From Flavobacterium sp. (GTDB taxonomy: Bacteria; Bacteroidota; Bacteroidia; Flavobacteriales; Flavobacteriaceae), in contig SEBM01000312.1 in the NCBI GenBank assembly GCA_004296145.1, forward strand, positions 1-5,031: a stretch of 5,031 nucleotides of DNA, written 5' to 3'. The position numbers and the translations under genes were made by a program. Each line of letters starts with the position of its first letter. Within the stretch, counting starts at the first letter, position 1. The notes under the pieces were generated by a model. That model was not told the origin of the DNA. It was given only the letters and a program-made list of their open reading frames with translations, and made no database searches. This document shows positions 5,011 through 5,031 of this stretch, piece by piece.

Positions 5011-5031
5011 ATGGTTTTAACTGAAAAACAC
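5011..5031 (+). CDS. Possible start of a truncated downstream gene
   Basis: ATG 5011 opens a frame of seven codons (MVLTEKH) that runs off the window, 13 bases after the preceding stop codon and in the same direction. The close spacing suits an operon with the 4596 gene. There is no Shine-Dalgarno site, but TAGTAA before the ATG is in keeping with this genome. Seven codons are too few to identify a product or rule out chance. Confidence 0.35.

Overview
The window is AT-rich, uses A-rich leaders instead of strong Shine-Dalgarno sites, and carries several close matches to the Bacteroidota promoter (TTG or TTTG at -33, TAnnTTTG at -7). Together with the look of the proteins this suggests a Flavobacterium-like member of the Bacteroidota. 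It reads as ordinary chromosomal sequence. I see no transposase, phage, plasmid, CRISPR, tRNA or rRNA signal, and no convincing undescribed multi-gene system.

Layout: positions 1-101 hold no gene, only part of a repeat-like segment. A superfamily 2 DEAH-box helicase (102-1640, minus) is followed upstream by a DUF6155-type cytosolic protein (1748-2281, minus). A 99-bp divergent region (2282-2380) carries two promoter-like signals placed back to back. The rightward one serves a two-gene operon: a small three-helix DUF3817-type membrane protein (2381-2668), then a YbdG-type mechanosensitive channel (2661-3917), with the two reading frames overlapping by 8 bases. A 193-bp convergent gap follows, dominated by a long inverted-repeat element (3945-4087). 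Its inner 22-bp stem has T-runs on both sides and looks like a two-way terminator. Then come a small lipoprotein (4111-4527, minus) and, divergent from it, a conserved hypothetical protein (4596-4997, plus). The first codons of another gene may start at 5011.

Two starts are shorter than the longest open frames. The helicase probably begins at ATG 1640, not GTG 1670, and the DUF3817 protein at ATG 2381, not TTG 2324. In both cases a perfect TAnnTTTG box lies inside or across the extra N-terminal codons. The best-supported functional link is the membrane operon: the DUF3817 protein and the channel are translationally coupled and probably made together in the inner membrane. The other genes show no obvious shared pathway. 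The most interesting non-coding items are the 143-bp inverted-repeat element with TTAA at both ends, a GTTTCAGG-type repeat just downstream of both minus-strand genes whose 3' ends face intergenic DNA, and a 26-bp palindrome ending one base before the start codon at 4596.
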